A stretch of 64,000 nucleotides of DNA from Rhizobium mongolense subsp. loessense (GTDB taxonomy: Bacteria > Pseudomonadota > Alphaproteobacteria > Rhizobiales > Rhizobiaceae), in contig NZ_FMTM01000009.1 of NCBI RefSeq assembly GCF_900099775.1, positions 171,031 through 235,030 on the forward strand. Direction: 5' to 3'. Below, piece after piece: positions 16,053-23,532 of the stretch (the stretch's first letter is position 1; every line of letters starts with the position of its first letter). The translations under genes and the position numbers were made by a program. The notes beneath the pieces were generated by a model. The model searched no databases. It saw nothing but the letters and a program-made list of their open reading frames with translations, and was not told the DNA's origin.

Positions 16053-16850
16053 TTACTCCGCGGCTTCAACGAAGCGGTGACGTTCGTAAAGGAACTTCAA
16101 AACGGCCTCGCGGCATTTGAGATAAGTGCGGTCCGAAGCGAGTTCGATGCGGTTGCGCGGCTTCTCGATCGGCACATCGAGGATTTCACCGATCTTGGCC
16201 GCTGGCCCGTTGGTCATCATCACTATGCGGTCGGAGAGCAGCACGGCCTCGTCGACATCGTGGGTGATCATCACCATCGTGTTGCCGAGACGTGCGTGGA
16301 TGTCCATCACCGCATCCTGCAGATGGGCACGCGTCAGCGCGTCGAGCGCACCGAAGGGTTCGTCGAGCAGCAGGATCTTCGGCTCCATCGACAACGCACG
16401 GGCGATGCCGACGCGTTGCTTCATGCCGCCGGAAATCTCAGAAGGCCGCTTGTCCTTGGCGTGGGCCATCTGGACAAGATCAAGATTGGCCATGACCCAT
16501 TCGTGACGCTCCGCCCTGCTCTTTAAGCTGCTGAAGACCTTGGAAACGGCCAGGTTGACGTTTTCATAGACGGTGAGCCAGGGAAGCAGGCTGTGGTTCT
16601 GGAACACGACGGCGCGTTCAGGACCGGGCGCATTGACTTCCCGGTTTTCGAGAAGCACAGCACCGGCCGAAACCGGCGTCAAACCGGCGATCAGGTTCAA
16701 GAGCGTGGATTTGCCGCAGCCGGAGTGGCCGATGATCGATACGAACTCACCCTTGGCAATCGTCAGGTTGATGCCCTTCAGCACTTCGGCGCGCGTTCCG
16801 GCCCGGTCAAAATGCTTGTCGATATGGTCGAGCTTGAGATAGGCAGTCAT
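16053..16850 (-). CDS. nrtC: Nitrate ABC transporter ATP-binding protein
   Basis: ATPase subunit of the nitrate/sulfonate/taurine-type ABC importer, 265 aa, single domain (shorter than cyanobacterial NrtC, which carries an extra NrtA-like domain; NrtD-like in size). Walker A GHSGCGKSTLLN near residue 42, Q-loop VVFQNHSLLPWL, signature EISGGMKQRVGIARAL and Walker B ILLLDEPFGALDA are all intact. The ATG at 16850 has GAGAGGAA upstream and lies 11 bp after the nrtB stop; the longer open frame would sit inside nrtB. It is third in the nrtABC operon. Confidence 0.9.
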   Translation of the reverse strand: MTAYLKLDHIDKHFDRAGTRAEVLKGINLTIAKGEFVSIIGHSGCGKSTLLNLIAGLTPVSAGAVLLENREVNAPGPERAVVFQNHSLLPWLTVYENVNLAVSKVFSSLKSRAERHEWVMANLDLVQMAHAKDKRPSEISGGMKQRVGIARALSMEPKILLLDEPFGALDALTRAHLQDAVMDIHARLGNTMVMITHDVDEAVLLSDRIVMMTNGPAAKIGEILDVPIEKPRNRIELASDRTYLKCREAVLKFLYERHRFVEAAE

Positions 16851-16861
16851 GATCGTTCCTC

Positions 16862-17752
16862 TCAGTTGGCCGAAGCGCCGCGGGTGACCAGTCGGCCTGC
16901 GGCGGCCACCAGCTTGTCGAGCGCAAAACCGACGACGCCGATATAGGCCAGGGCGACGATGATGTCTGGCAGGCGCGACGAGTTCCACGCATCCCAGATG
17001 AAGAAGCCGATACCGACGCCGCCGGTCAGCATCTCGGCTGCGACGATGGCAAGCCACGACAGACCGACGCCGATACGAAGGCCGGTAAAGATGTAGGGCG
17101 CAGCCGACGGCAGCATGATCTTGAAGAAGAACTCGAAGTGGTTGAGCCGCAGCACCTGCGCCACGTTGCGGTAGTCCTGCGGGATATTGCGCACGCCAAC
17201 GGCGGTGTTGATGATCACCGGCCAGATGGAGGTGATGAAGATCACGAAGATTGCTGAAGGATTGGAATCCTGGAAGGCAGCGAGCGACAGCGGCAGCCAG
17301 GCAAGTGGCGGGACGGTGCGCAGGACCTGAAAGATCGGGTCGAGCCCGCGCATGGCCCAGACCGATTGGCCAATGACGGCGCCGATGACGACACCCGAGA
17401 TCGCGGCAAGGCCGAAGCCGTAGGCGACGCGCTGCAGCGAGATGATGACACGCCAGCCAAGCCCGATGTCCTGGGAGCCGTAGTTGAAGAACGGATAGGC
17501 GATCAGATCAAAGCTTTCCTGCCAGACCCGGTGCGGAGAGGGCAGCGAGGCGTCGGGCGAGGAACAGAGCACCTGCCAGACGGTCAGTATGATCGTAAGC
17601 ACGACAAGCGGCGGCACGATGGTGCGCGCGGCCGCCATCGCAACGCCGCGGACATTGATCCGGGGCGCCGGCTGTCTTGCAAGGCGGACGACATTTGCGG
17701 CCTTCGGCGCAGTCTTTGCCGGTATGGGTTCTTTCTTTGCCAGGGCGGACAT
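16862..17752 (-). CDS. nrtB: Nitrate ABC transporter permease
   Basis: Inner-membrane permease of the nitrate ABC importer, 296 aa. A cytoplasmic N-terminus rich in Lys, Ala and Pro (SALAKKEPIPAKTAPKAAN) is followed by about six membrane segments. The binding-protein-dependent transport domain shows the EAA-loop region LPSAAPYIFTGLRIGVGLSW and the NrtB-typical GIGFFIWDAWNSSRLPDII near the C-terminus. It sits between nrtA (59-bp gap with a stem-loop) and nrtC. Confidence 0.92.
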   Translation of the reverse strand: MSALAKKEPIPAKTAPKAANVVRLARQPAPRINVRGVAMAAARTIVPPLVVLTIILTVWQVLCSSPDASLPSPHRVWQESFDLIAYPFFNYGSQDIGLGWRVIISLQRVAYGFGLAAISGVVIGAVIGQSVWAMRGLDPIFQVLRTVPPLAWLPLSLAAFQDSNPSAIFVIFITSIWPVIINTAVGVRNIPQDYRNVAQVLRLNHFEFFFKIMLPSAAPYIFTGLRIGVGLSWLAIVAAEMLTGGVGIGFFIWDAWNSSRLPDIIVALAYIGVVGFALDKLVAAAGRLVTRGASAN

Positions 17753-17779
17753 GAGGCGCTCCTCGTCGTAAATAAAAGG

Positions 17780-17802
17780 CCGGCGCGCCTGTCACGCGCC
17801 GG
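17780..17802 (-). other. Intercistronic stem-loop between nrtA and nrtB
   Basis: Perfect 8-bp inverted repeat CCGGCGCG / CGCGCCGG with a 7-base loop in the 59-bp nrtA-nrtB gap. There is no adjacent T-run. Position and form match the hairpins between binding protein and permease genes in the other ABC operons here, suggesting stabilisation of the upstream binding-protein mRNA. Confidence 0.6.
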
Positions 17803-17811
17803 AGGTGGGGA

Positions 17812-19110
17812 TCAGGATGCGGCCTTGATGGCAAGGCTATCGAGATAGGCGGACGGATTTTCCGGATCGAAGACCTTGCCGTCGAAGAAGGTTTCCTTGC
17901 CCCGGGACGCAGAAGCGGGGATGTCGGCGGCAGCGACACCCAGCGCCTTGGCCGCATCGCGCCAGAGATCCTCCCGGTTGACCTGGTCGACGAGAGCCTT
18001 GATGTCGGTGTCAGGGGCGAACTTGCCCCAGCGGACGTTCTCGGCCATGAACCAGGTATCGTGGCTCTTGAAGGGGTAGGAGGCGCCGCCTGCCCAGAAT
18101 TTCATGTAAAGGTCGGTGCCATGGGCGACACGGCCGTTGCCGTAGTTGATGTCACCCTTGAGGCGGCCGAGGATGTCCTTCGGCGGCACGTTGAACCATT
18201 GGCGCTTGCCGAGGATTGTCGCCATTTCCTCCTTGTTGTCCATGCTGTCGCACCATTGCTGGGCTTCCATCACGGCCATCAGCAGGGCGCGGGTGGCATT
18301 CGGGTTCTTCTCGACCCAGTCGGCGCGCATGCCGAGCGCCTTTTCCGGATGTCCCTTCCAGAGTTCGCCGGTCGTTGCTGCGGTAAAGCCGACGCCCTGA
18401 TTGACGAGCTGCTCATTCCACGGCTCGCCGACACAGAAGACGTCCATGTTGCCGACCTTCATGTTTGCCACCATCTGCGGCGGCGGCACGACGATGGTCG
18501 AGACGTCCTTGTCCGGGTCGATGCCGCCGGCGGCAAGCCAGTAGCGGATCCAAAGGTCATGAGTGCCGCCCGGGAAGGTCATTGCGGCCTTCACTTCCTT
18601 GCCTTCGGCCTTCTTTTTTTCGAAGGCCGCCTTCAGCTTGGATGCGTCGAGCTGGACGCCGGTATCGGCATATTCCTTGGCGACGGAAATGCCCTGGCTG
18701 TCGTAGTTCAGGCGGGCGAGCAGGGCCATCGGTACCGGCTGATTGTTCTGCGTCACCTTGCCCGTATGCATGAGATAGGGCAGCGGCGAAAGGATATGGG
18801 CGCCGTCGATGCCATTCGAAGCCCCGCCGAGAACCAGGTTGTCGCGTGTTGCTCCCCAGGAAGCTTGCTTGGCGACCTCGACATCGGGAAGGCCATGTTT
18901 TTCGAAAAGGCCCTTCTCCTTGGCGACGATCAACGCGGCAGCGTCGGTCAGCGCGATGAAGCCGAGTTTGGCGCCCGTGACTTCTGGTGCTGCGGCTGCT
19001 GCAAAGGCGCCGGACGGAAAAGCGGTGCGGACTGCGCCGATCAAGGCAGCCGCGGCGGTCGTTTTCAGGAGGCTGCGGCGGCTCATTCCGCTCGTAAGGA
19101 TCTTGTTCAT
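17812..19110 (-). CDS. nrtA: Nitrate-binding protein of ABC transporter
   Basis: Periplasmic nitrate-binding protein, 432 aa. The N-terminus has a twin-arginine-type signal (SGMSRRSLLKTTAAAALIGA, then a hydrophobic stretch ending FAAAAAPE), so Tat export is likely. The mature domain starts AKLGFIALTDAAALIVAKEKGL and includes GIDGAHILSPLPYLM, FPGGTHDLWIRYWLAAGGIDPD and VGEPWNEQLV, all typical of NrtA/CmpA. The ATG at 19110 has AAGGGGAAC ahead; the longer open frame runs into the leader terminator. First gene of nrtABC, preceded by a 359-bp gap holding a sigma-54 promoter and an ANTAR-type leader. Confidence 0.93.
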   Translation of the reverse strand: MNKILTSGMSRRSLLKTTAAAALIGAVRTAFPSGAFAAAAAPEVTGAKLGFIALTDAAALIVAKEKGLFEKHGLPDVEVAKQASWGATRDNLVLGGASNGIDGAHILSPLPYLMHTGKVTQNNQPVPMALLARLNYDSQGISVAKEYADTGVQLDASKLKAAFEKKKAEGKEVKAAMTFPGGTHDLWIRYWLAAGGIDPDKDVSTIVVPPPQMVANMKVGNMDVFCVGEPWNEQLVNQGVGFTAATTGELWKGHPEKALGMRADWVEKNPNATRALLMAVMEAQQWCDSMDNKEEMATILGKRQWFNVPPKDILGRLKGDINYGNGRVAHGTDLYMKFWAGGASYPFKSHDTWFMAENVRWGKFAPDTDIKALVDQVNREDLWRDAAKALGVAAADIPASASRGKETFFDGKVFDPENPSAYLDSLAIKAAS

Positions 19111-19152
19111 GCGCTGGTTCCCCTTGTTGGTCGTCGCAGGAATTCTCGGAAT

Positions 19153-19221
19153 AAAAAAACGCCGCCCGGAGATTGCGTCTGCGGGAAGGGAGAGTTCCCG
19201 GACAACAAAAACCGTGCGACG
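19153..19221 (-). terminator. Intrinsic terminator in the nrtABC leader
   Basis: The RNA 5' arm CGTCGCACGG (plus 19212-19221) pairs with CCGGGCGGCG (plus 19160-19169), with one G-T pair and one mismatch, and is followed by seven T. The loop contains a further perfect 6-bp hairpin CGGGAA/TTCCCG. It lies 43 bp before the nrtA ATG and downstream of the sigma-54 promoter, so read-through would need antitermination. Confidence 0.75.
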
Positions 19222-19280
19222 TCGATGTCTTTTGCAAGCGCTTATCGCGCGCTTATCCGCCAAGATCGCCATTGATCCGG
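19218..19280 (-). promoter_or_regulatory. ANTAR-target RNA motif (two hexaloop hairpins), leader 2
   Basis: P1 (plus 19264-19277) is GATC[AATGGC]GATC, extendable outward by G-T and CC/GG pairs to 19260-19280. P2 (19218-19229) is GAC[ATCGAC]GTC. Both hexaloops have A1 and G4, as in leader 1. P2 overlaps the 5' arm of the terminator. Unlike leader 1, P1 and P2 are separated by about 30 bases that form an extra hairpin (AAGCGC/GCGCTT, 19236-19254). The P2 stem is only 3 bp before a bulge, so this assignment is weaker than in leader 1. Confidence 0.6.
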
Positions 19281-19293
19281 GCAAGATCAATCC

Positions 19294-19310
19294 TGCAAGA
19301 CGCGTGCCAG
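19294..19310 (-). promoter_or_regulatory. Sigma-54 promoter of nrtABC
   Basis: The minus-strand sequence CTGGCACGCGTCTTGCA is a perfect TGGCAC-N5-TTGC -24/-12 element. Transcription should begin near 19283, about 170 bases before the nrtA ATG, so it includes the leader hairpins and terminator. This is the same layout as the promoter at 13886-13903. Confidence 0.85.
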
Positions 19311-19395
19311 TTTTTGGTCTGAACTTTAGATCATTGAAATTAAATCAAGATCTTCGCTTTAAGGCCACATGCATAATTTTTAAGCTTGTGATGGC

Positions 19396-19414
19396 GCTGC
19401 ATATATATTGTGCG
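19396..19414. promoter_or_regulatory. Possible NtrC enhancer site upstream of nrtABC promoter
   Basis: An imperfect dyad (GCTGCATATATATTGTGCG, GCA ... TGC half-sites around an AT centre) about 90 bp upstream of the -24 element, where an NtrC enhancer would be expected. The match to the GCAC-N-GTGC pattern is partial. The rest of the 359-bp gap between nasS2 and nrtA is AT-rich upstream of the promoter and otherwise without recognisable signals. Confidence 0.25.
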
Positions 19415-19469
19415 AATGCTGTTTCTCGTGCGCAGGCGGCTGCCAGCCTTTTGTGCAAAGCAAAAGAAA

Positions 19470-20753
19470 TCAGATCTCGTCGGTATCCGGTGCAAAGGGC
19501 AGGGTGCTCCTAACCGCAAAATCGCGGACATACTCCACGAGCCGCGCCGGATCGAAAATGCGGCCGTCCATGAAGCGGTCGCAGTCGCTGCTGCCTTCGA
19601 TGCGGATATCGGCGTCCTGAGGCGTGCACGTCTCGCCGAGTGCCGTCCTGTAGAGGTCGGGGCGATAGGCGGAAGCTGCCGCGCGCGCGCTATTAAGGCT
19701 GATGGACGCCTGTCCCCAGCGGACCATCTGGCTATAGATCCACAATGCCTGGCTCGGCCGCGGGTAGTTTGCAAAGCCGCCATGGAACATGAAGTAGTTG
19801 TCGATGACGCGGCGGTGGCCCTTGGCGTCCAGGCTGAACTCGCCGGCAAGCACATATCGGATTATGTCGACGGGTGCTGCGATGTAGCGCTGATCGGCGA
19901 GTACCGCGGCCAATGCATCGTGGTTTGCGGCATGGTCGCACCAGCGCGCTGCGGCATCGAGCGCCACGATCAGCCGGGAGACCGTTTCGGGATGGCTCTG
20001 TGCCCAATCCGGCCGCATGCCGACGACCTTTTCCGGGGCTGACGGCCAGATATCCTGTTTTGTCGCAACGATCCGCCCGACGCCGCGCTCAGACGCCACC
20101 ATGTTCCACGGCGCGCCGACACAGAAGCCGTCGATCGCGCCGGCGGCCAGAGCGTCAGAGGTGAGCGGCGGCGGGACGACGACGAGCTTTACGTCCTTGT
20201 CGGGATCAATGCCGCCTGCGGCCAGCCAGTAGCGGAATTCGTAATTGTGCGAGGAAAAGGGATAGGTCATCCCCAGCGTCGGCACCGGCTCGCCGGCCTG
20301 CCTCATCTGGTTCAGCACCAATGCAAAGGCGCGCGCGCTTTCGAGGGCGCCGGCTTTTTCGCAAAGACCTGCGGTTTCGCACATCCTTTCGAAGAGGCGC
20401 GTCGAAAGGGTGATCGCATTGCCGCCGCGCCCGAGCGAAAAGGGTGTGATGGTCGGCGAGGGGTTCGAGCCCAGTCCAAGCGCTGCCGCAACAGGCATCG
20501 GTGAGAGCATATGGGCTATATCGAATTGGCGAAAGGCCAGGCGGTCGCGAACATTCGCCCATGAAACGTCCCTGACGAGATCAAGGGTCAGGCCCTCCTT
20601 CTCGGCAAATCCGAATTCTGCGGCCGCAATCAGCACCGAGGCGTCGACCAAGGGAATGAAGCCGGCGCGAAGAACGCGCGGGCCCTCGCTGCTGAGCCTT
20701 GAAGGCGCACAGACGCGCCCTTGCTGTGTGTCAATTCTCGTCACCGCATTCAC
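19470..20753 (-). CDS. nasS: Second NasS-like nitrate sensor
   Basis: NrtA/NasS-family protein, 427 aa, lacking a signal peptide (N-terminus MNAVTRIDTQQGRVCAPSRL, hydrophilic), hence a cytoplasmic sensor rather than a transporter component. The core AGFIPLVDASVLIAAAEFGFAE, FDIAHMLSPMPVAAALGLG, YPFSSHNYEFRYWLAAGGIDPD and FCVGAPWNMVA aligns with NasS1 and NrtA. It is 40 bp downstream of an ANTAR protein gene and immediately upstream of the leader of nrtABC, repeating the nasT-nasS-leader-target layout at 13711-15872. Its N-terminus is about 20 residues longer than that of NasS1. Nitrate sensing and pairing with its own NasT are inferred. Confidence 0.85.
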   Translation of the reverse strand: MNAVTRIDTQQGRVCAPSRLSSEGPRVLRAGFIPLVDASVLIAAAEFGFAEKEGLTLDLVRDVSWANVRDRLAFRQFDIAHMLSPMPVAAALGLGSNPSPTITPFSLGRGGNAITLSTRLFERMCETAGLCEKAGALESARAFALVLNQMRQAGEPVPTLGMTYPFSSHNYEFRYWLAAGGIDPDKDVKLVVVPPPLTSDALAAGAIDGFCVGAPWNMVASERGVGRIVATKQDIWPSAPEKVVGMRPDWAQSHPETVSRLIVALDAAARWCDHAANHDALAAVLADQRYIAAPVDIIRYVLAGEFSLDAKGHRRVIDNYFMFHGGFANYPRPSQALWIYSQMVRWGQASISLNSARAAASAYRPDLYRTALGETCTPQDADIRIEGSSDCDRFMDGRIFDPARLVEYVRDFAVRSTLPFAPDTDEI

Positions 20754-20793
20754 TCCGCAGTCCTCCCGACAATCGATTGGCCGTGGCGGCGGG

Positions 20794-21399
20794 TCACATC
20801 AGCAACCCTGCGGCCGTCACGACGCTTTGTGCGATTTCGGACATCTTCTTCTTCTCGTTCATCGCTGTCTGGCGCAGCAGGGCGAATGCCTGCTCCTCCG
20901 AAAGGCCGCGCATCTTCATCAGGATGCCTTTGGCCCGCTCGACGACCTTGCGCTCTTCGAGCGCCGACTTTGCATCGGCGAGCTCCCGCTGCAGGCGGCT
21001 GAAGGCGTTGAACCGGCTGACGGCCATATCGAGAATCGGTTTGACCCGTTCCTTCTTCAGCCCGTCGACGATATAGGCAGAGACGCCGGCCTCAACGGCT
21101 GCTTCGATGGAAGCCGTATCGGACCGATCGACAAACATCGCGATCGGCCGACTGACCGTTCGTGTCAGCTGGAACAGATGCTCCATCATGTCGCGGTTCG
21201 GGTTCTCGATGTCGATGATGATAACGTCCGGTTTCAGTGTTTCGATGATGCGGGCGACACCCTGGACCTCGTGAATGACGGTGACGCGCGTGTGGCCGGC
21301 CTCCTGCAATCCCTCCTCGATGATCGAGGCGCGGATCGCATTTTCATCTATGACCAGAATTGTCAGGTCGAAACGGCTCATGCGCCGTTTATGACGCAC
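20794..21399 (-). CDS. nasT: Second NasT-like ANTAR antiterminator
   Basis: ANTAR-domain RNA-binding regulator, 201 aa, clearly paralogous to the protein encoded at 15240-15872: receiver-like domain (LTILVIDENAIRASIIEEGL, DVIIIDIENPNRDMM), identical SAYIVDGLK segment, helical linker (FNAFSRLQRELADAKSALEER) and ANTAR domain (VERAKGILMKMRGLSEEQAFALLRQ). It is expected to bind paired hexaloop hairpins and allow read-through of the nrtABC leader. It begins the island; the 71 bp upstream, to the FAD oxidoreductase stop, are very AT-rich and probably carry its promoter. Confidence 0.9.
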   Translation of the reverse strand: MRHKRRMSRFDLTILVIDENAIRASIIEEGLQEAGHTRVTVIHEVQGVARIIETLKPDVIIIDIENPNRDMMEHLFQLTRTVSRPIAMFVDRSDTASIEAAVEAGVSAYIVDGLKKERVKPILDMAVSRFNAFSRLQRELADAKSALEERKVVERAKGILMKMRGLSEEQAFALLRQTAMNEKKKMSEIAQSVVTAAGLLM

Positions 21400-21470
21400 T
21401 GCAATAAATCAGGCAAGCAAAAAGCCATAAATTTAAGCATAAAAAATAAATGCACAAAAAATGCGCTTTT

Positions 21471-22796
21471 CTAGAAATCCGCAACCTTCCCCCAGGCGGA
21501 CTTTTCGAAGCGCCTTGGATGATAGGGGCCAGGATCCACCAGCGGTTGCGAGCCCGTGGCGATATCTGCGATCAGATGTCCGGCACCGGGACCGATGCCG
21601 AACCCGTGTCCGCTGAAGCCGGCGGCAAGGATGAACCCTGGAACTGAAGCTATTTCGCCGATGGCTGGGACGCCGTCCGGTGTGCTGTCGATATATCCCG
21701 CCCAGACTGCCGTTATGTCTGTCGCAGCAAGAGAAGGCAAAAGCGCGCAGGCTCGACGATGGGTCAACGCAATGGTGCTGCGATCCGGATCCGGATCGAG
21801 GATGCGCATGCGCTCCATCGGGGTCGGAGCATCAAGACGCCAGCGGGCCAGGTTCTCATGGCCCGAGCGCCAGCCCTCGATGCCGCCTGGCGCAAGGCTG
21901 CGCCAGCGACGGGCGAACATTGGCAGGAATTGTCTTGAGAAACGAAACTGCTGCGGTGTCACGTCGACCCGTCCGCGTCCGCTGATGGCCAAAGTGAAGC
22001 CGCCATCGCCACGCCGGGTGACCGATATTTCTGCGGTATGGAGCGCATCCGGCAGATCATGCGCACCGGCCGACACCGAAAGGATTGACGATCGGATGGA
22101 AGCTTGCGGAAAGCGGATGCCGAGTTGGCGGCAGAAGGATGAAGCCCAGGCGCCGCCGGCCATGATGGCCGTAGGCGTCCGGATGGTTCCTTTCTCGGTC
22201 ACCACGGCGCTCAATCGGCCAGCCGTCGTCTCGATGCCACGCGCAGCGCAATTCTGATGCACGCTGCTTCCGAGTTTCATGATCGCCCGGGCAACGGCAG
22301 GTGCGGCGCGTGAGGGATCGGCAGTCCCGTCCGACGGTGAAAAGACCCCACCTTTCCAGAGCCGGCCGCTCGCCTTGCCCCGTTCGGTTGCCTGCACACT
22401 GTCGAGCATGTTGGTCGTCACGCCGGCTGTTTTCGCAAAGTCGCGCCAGCGTGCCCAGCCTTCGAGCTCCCTTTCATTGTTGCTGAGGTAGAGGAGGCCG
22501 CAGCGCCGGAAACCGGTGTCTTCGCCTGTTTCGGCTGCAAATCGCTCCCACAGATCGAGGCTCTTCGTGGCGATCGGAAGTTCGCGCGCGTCGCGGTTTT
22601 GCTGGCGGCACCACCCCCAATTCCGGCTCGACTGCTCGGCACCAATCAGGCCCTTTTCGACAAGTGCGACCTTCAACCCTCTGCTTGCAAGGTAGTAGGC
22701 TGTAAAGACGCCGACGATCCCTCCGCCGATGATCACTGCATCAGCGCTTTCGGGCAGGGCTTGCTTCGTTTCGATTTTTTGAAGGGGGGCAGGCAT
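21471..22796 (-). CDS. FAD-dependent oxidoreductase (DadA/glycine-oxidase-like)
   Basis: DAO-superfamily flavoenzyme, 441 aa, oxidising an amine or amino acid. The Rossmann FAD motif is near residue 20 (ADAVIIGGGIVGVFTAYYLAS), followed by VALVEKGLIGAEQSSRNWGWCRQQNRD. This latter stretch characterises a DadA-like branch common in rhizobia and linked to amino-acid ABC transporters. The C-terminal FAD-binding segment is FILAAGFSGHGFGIGPGAG. It is divergent from an Lrp-type regulator across a 235-bp promoter region and next to a peptide-type ABC transporter, which suggests one catabolic unit. The substrate cannot be deduced. Confidence 0.85.
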   Translation of the reverse strand: MPAPLQKIETKQALPESADAVIIGGGIVGVFTAYYLASRGLKVALVEKGLIGAEQSSRNWGWCRQQNRDARELPIATKSLDLWERFAAETGEDTGFRRCGLLYLSNNERELEGWARWRDFAKTAGVTTNMLDSVQATERGKASGRLWKGGVFSPSDGTADPSRAAPAVARAIMKLGSSVHQNCAARGIETTAGRLSAVVTEKGTIRTPTAIMAGGAWASSFCRQLGIRFPQASIRSSILSVSAGAHDLPDALHTAEISVTRRGDGGFTLAISGRGRVDVTPQQFRFSRQFLPMFARRWRSLAPGGIEGWRSGHENLARWRLDAPTPMERMRILDPDPDRSTIALTHRRACALLPSLAATDITAVWAGYIDSTPDGVPAIGEIASVPGFILAAGFSGHGFGIGPGAGHLIADIATGSQPLVDPGPYHPRRFEKSAWGKVADF

Positions 22797-23031
22797 CGAC
22801 GTCTCCAGCTTGAGCCGTCAATCTACAGCCTGGCCCAGAAAGACGTAGCTGGAGTTCATGAGAGGTCAGCATTTTCTACTGTCCTTGCGCGACTGTGCAA
22901 CCGTTTATGCTCGTCAGGACAAACGCACAGATAATGACAGGAGGCGCTTATATGCTAAGGTCGGATGGGCATGGACGCAGCATTTTCTGCTTCGGCATGT
23001 CGTTCGATGACACCAATTTGGCAGGGCTCAC

Positions 23032-23508
23032 ATGAAACTCGATCGGATCGACATCAAGATTCTCTATGAGCTGCAGAAAAATGGCCGGATCACCAATGTC
23101 GAGCTTGCCGAACTGGTCAATCTTTCGCCGAGCCCTTGCCTCATGCGGGTGAAGAAGCTGCAGGCAGAAGGCTATATTGTCGGCTATTCCGCCCAGGTGA
23201 ATGTCGGCAAGCTCGGACAGACGCTCACGGTCTTCACCGAGATTACCCTCAAGAACCACAGGCAGATCGATTTCGCCCGCTTCCTTGCGGCAGTCGAGAA
23301 AGTCGACCAGGTGATCGAATGCCACCTGGTTTCCGGCGGCTACGACTATATGCTGAAATTCGTAACTGCGGGCATCGGCGAGTACCAGACCATCATGGAG
23401 CGGCTAACGGACATGGACATCGGCATTGACAAGTATTTCAGCTTCGTGGTGCTGAAATCGCCGATCGTCAAGGCCCACATGCCGCTGACCAGTCTCTTTC
23501 CGTTGTAG
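23032..23508 (+). CDS. Lrp/AsnC family transcriptional regulator
   Basis: Amino-acid-responsive regulator, 158 aa, typical length. The N-terminal winged helix-turn-helix (LDRIDIKILYELQKNGRITNVELAELVNLSPSPCLMRVKKLQ, quoted across residues 2-43) is read as two pieces: LDRIDIKILYELQKNGR and VELAELVNLSPSPCLMRVKK. A C-terminal RAM effector-binding domain follows (VEKVDQVIECHLVSGGYDYM). It is divergent from the FAD oxidoreductase and converges on the fused ABC ATPase gene with only 12 bp between stops. It is the likely regulator of both, with an amino acid as effector (inferred). Confidence 0.9.
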   Translation: MKLDRIDIKILYELQKNGRITNVELAELVNLSPSPCLMRVKKLQAEGYIVGYSAQVNVGKLGQTLTVFTEITLKNHRQIDFARFLAAVEKVDQVIECHLVSGGYDYMLKFVTAGIGEYQTIMERLTDMDIGIDKYFSFVVLKSPIVKAHMPLTSLFPL

Positions 23509-23510
23509 GA

Positions 23511-23532
23511 TGCCGGCGCCTCAGCGCCGGCA
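23511..23532. terminator. Bidirectional stem-loop between convergent lrp-type and ABC ATPase genes
   Basis: Perfect 9-bp inverted repeat (TGCCGGCGC / GCGCCGGCA) with a 4-base loop CTCA. The stop codon of the ABC ATPase gene (plus-strand TCA at 23521-23523) lies in the loop. No T-run follows on either strand, so it may rely on stem strength or Rho, or act as a 3'-end stabiliser for both mRNAs. Confidence 0.6.

Noticed and set aside
18061..19275. 404-aa plus-strand open frame
   Set aside because: Antisense to nrtA and runs through the nrtABC leader terminator.
19264..19293. 7-bp inverted repeat ATTGATC/GATCAAT as a transcript hairpin
   Set aside because: Its 5' arm lies upstream of the expected sigma-54 start, so only the GATC[AATGGC]GATC hairpin can form in the RNA.
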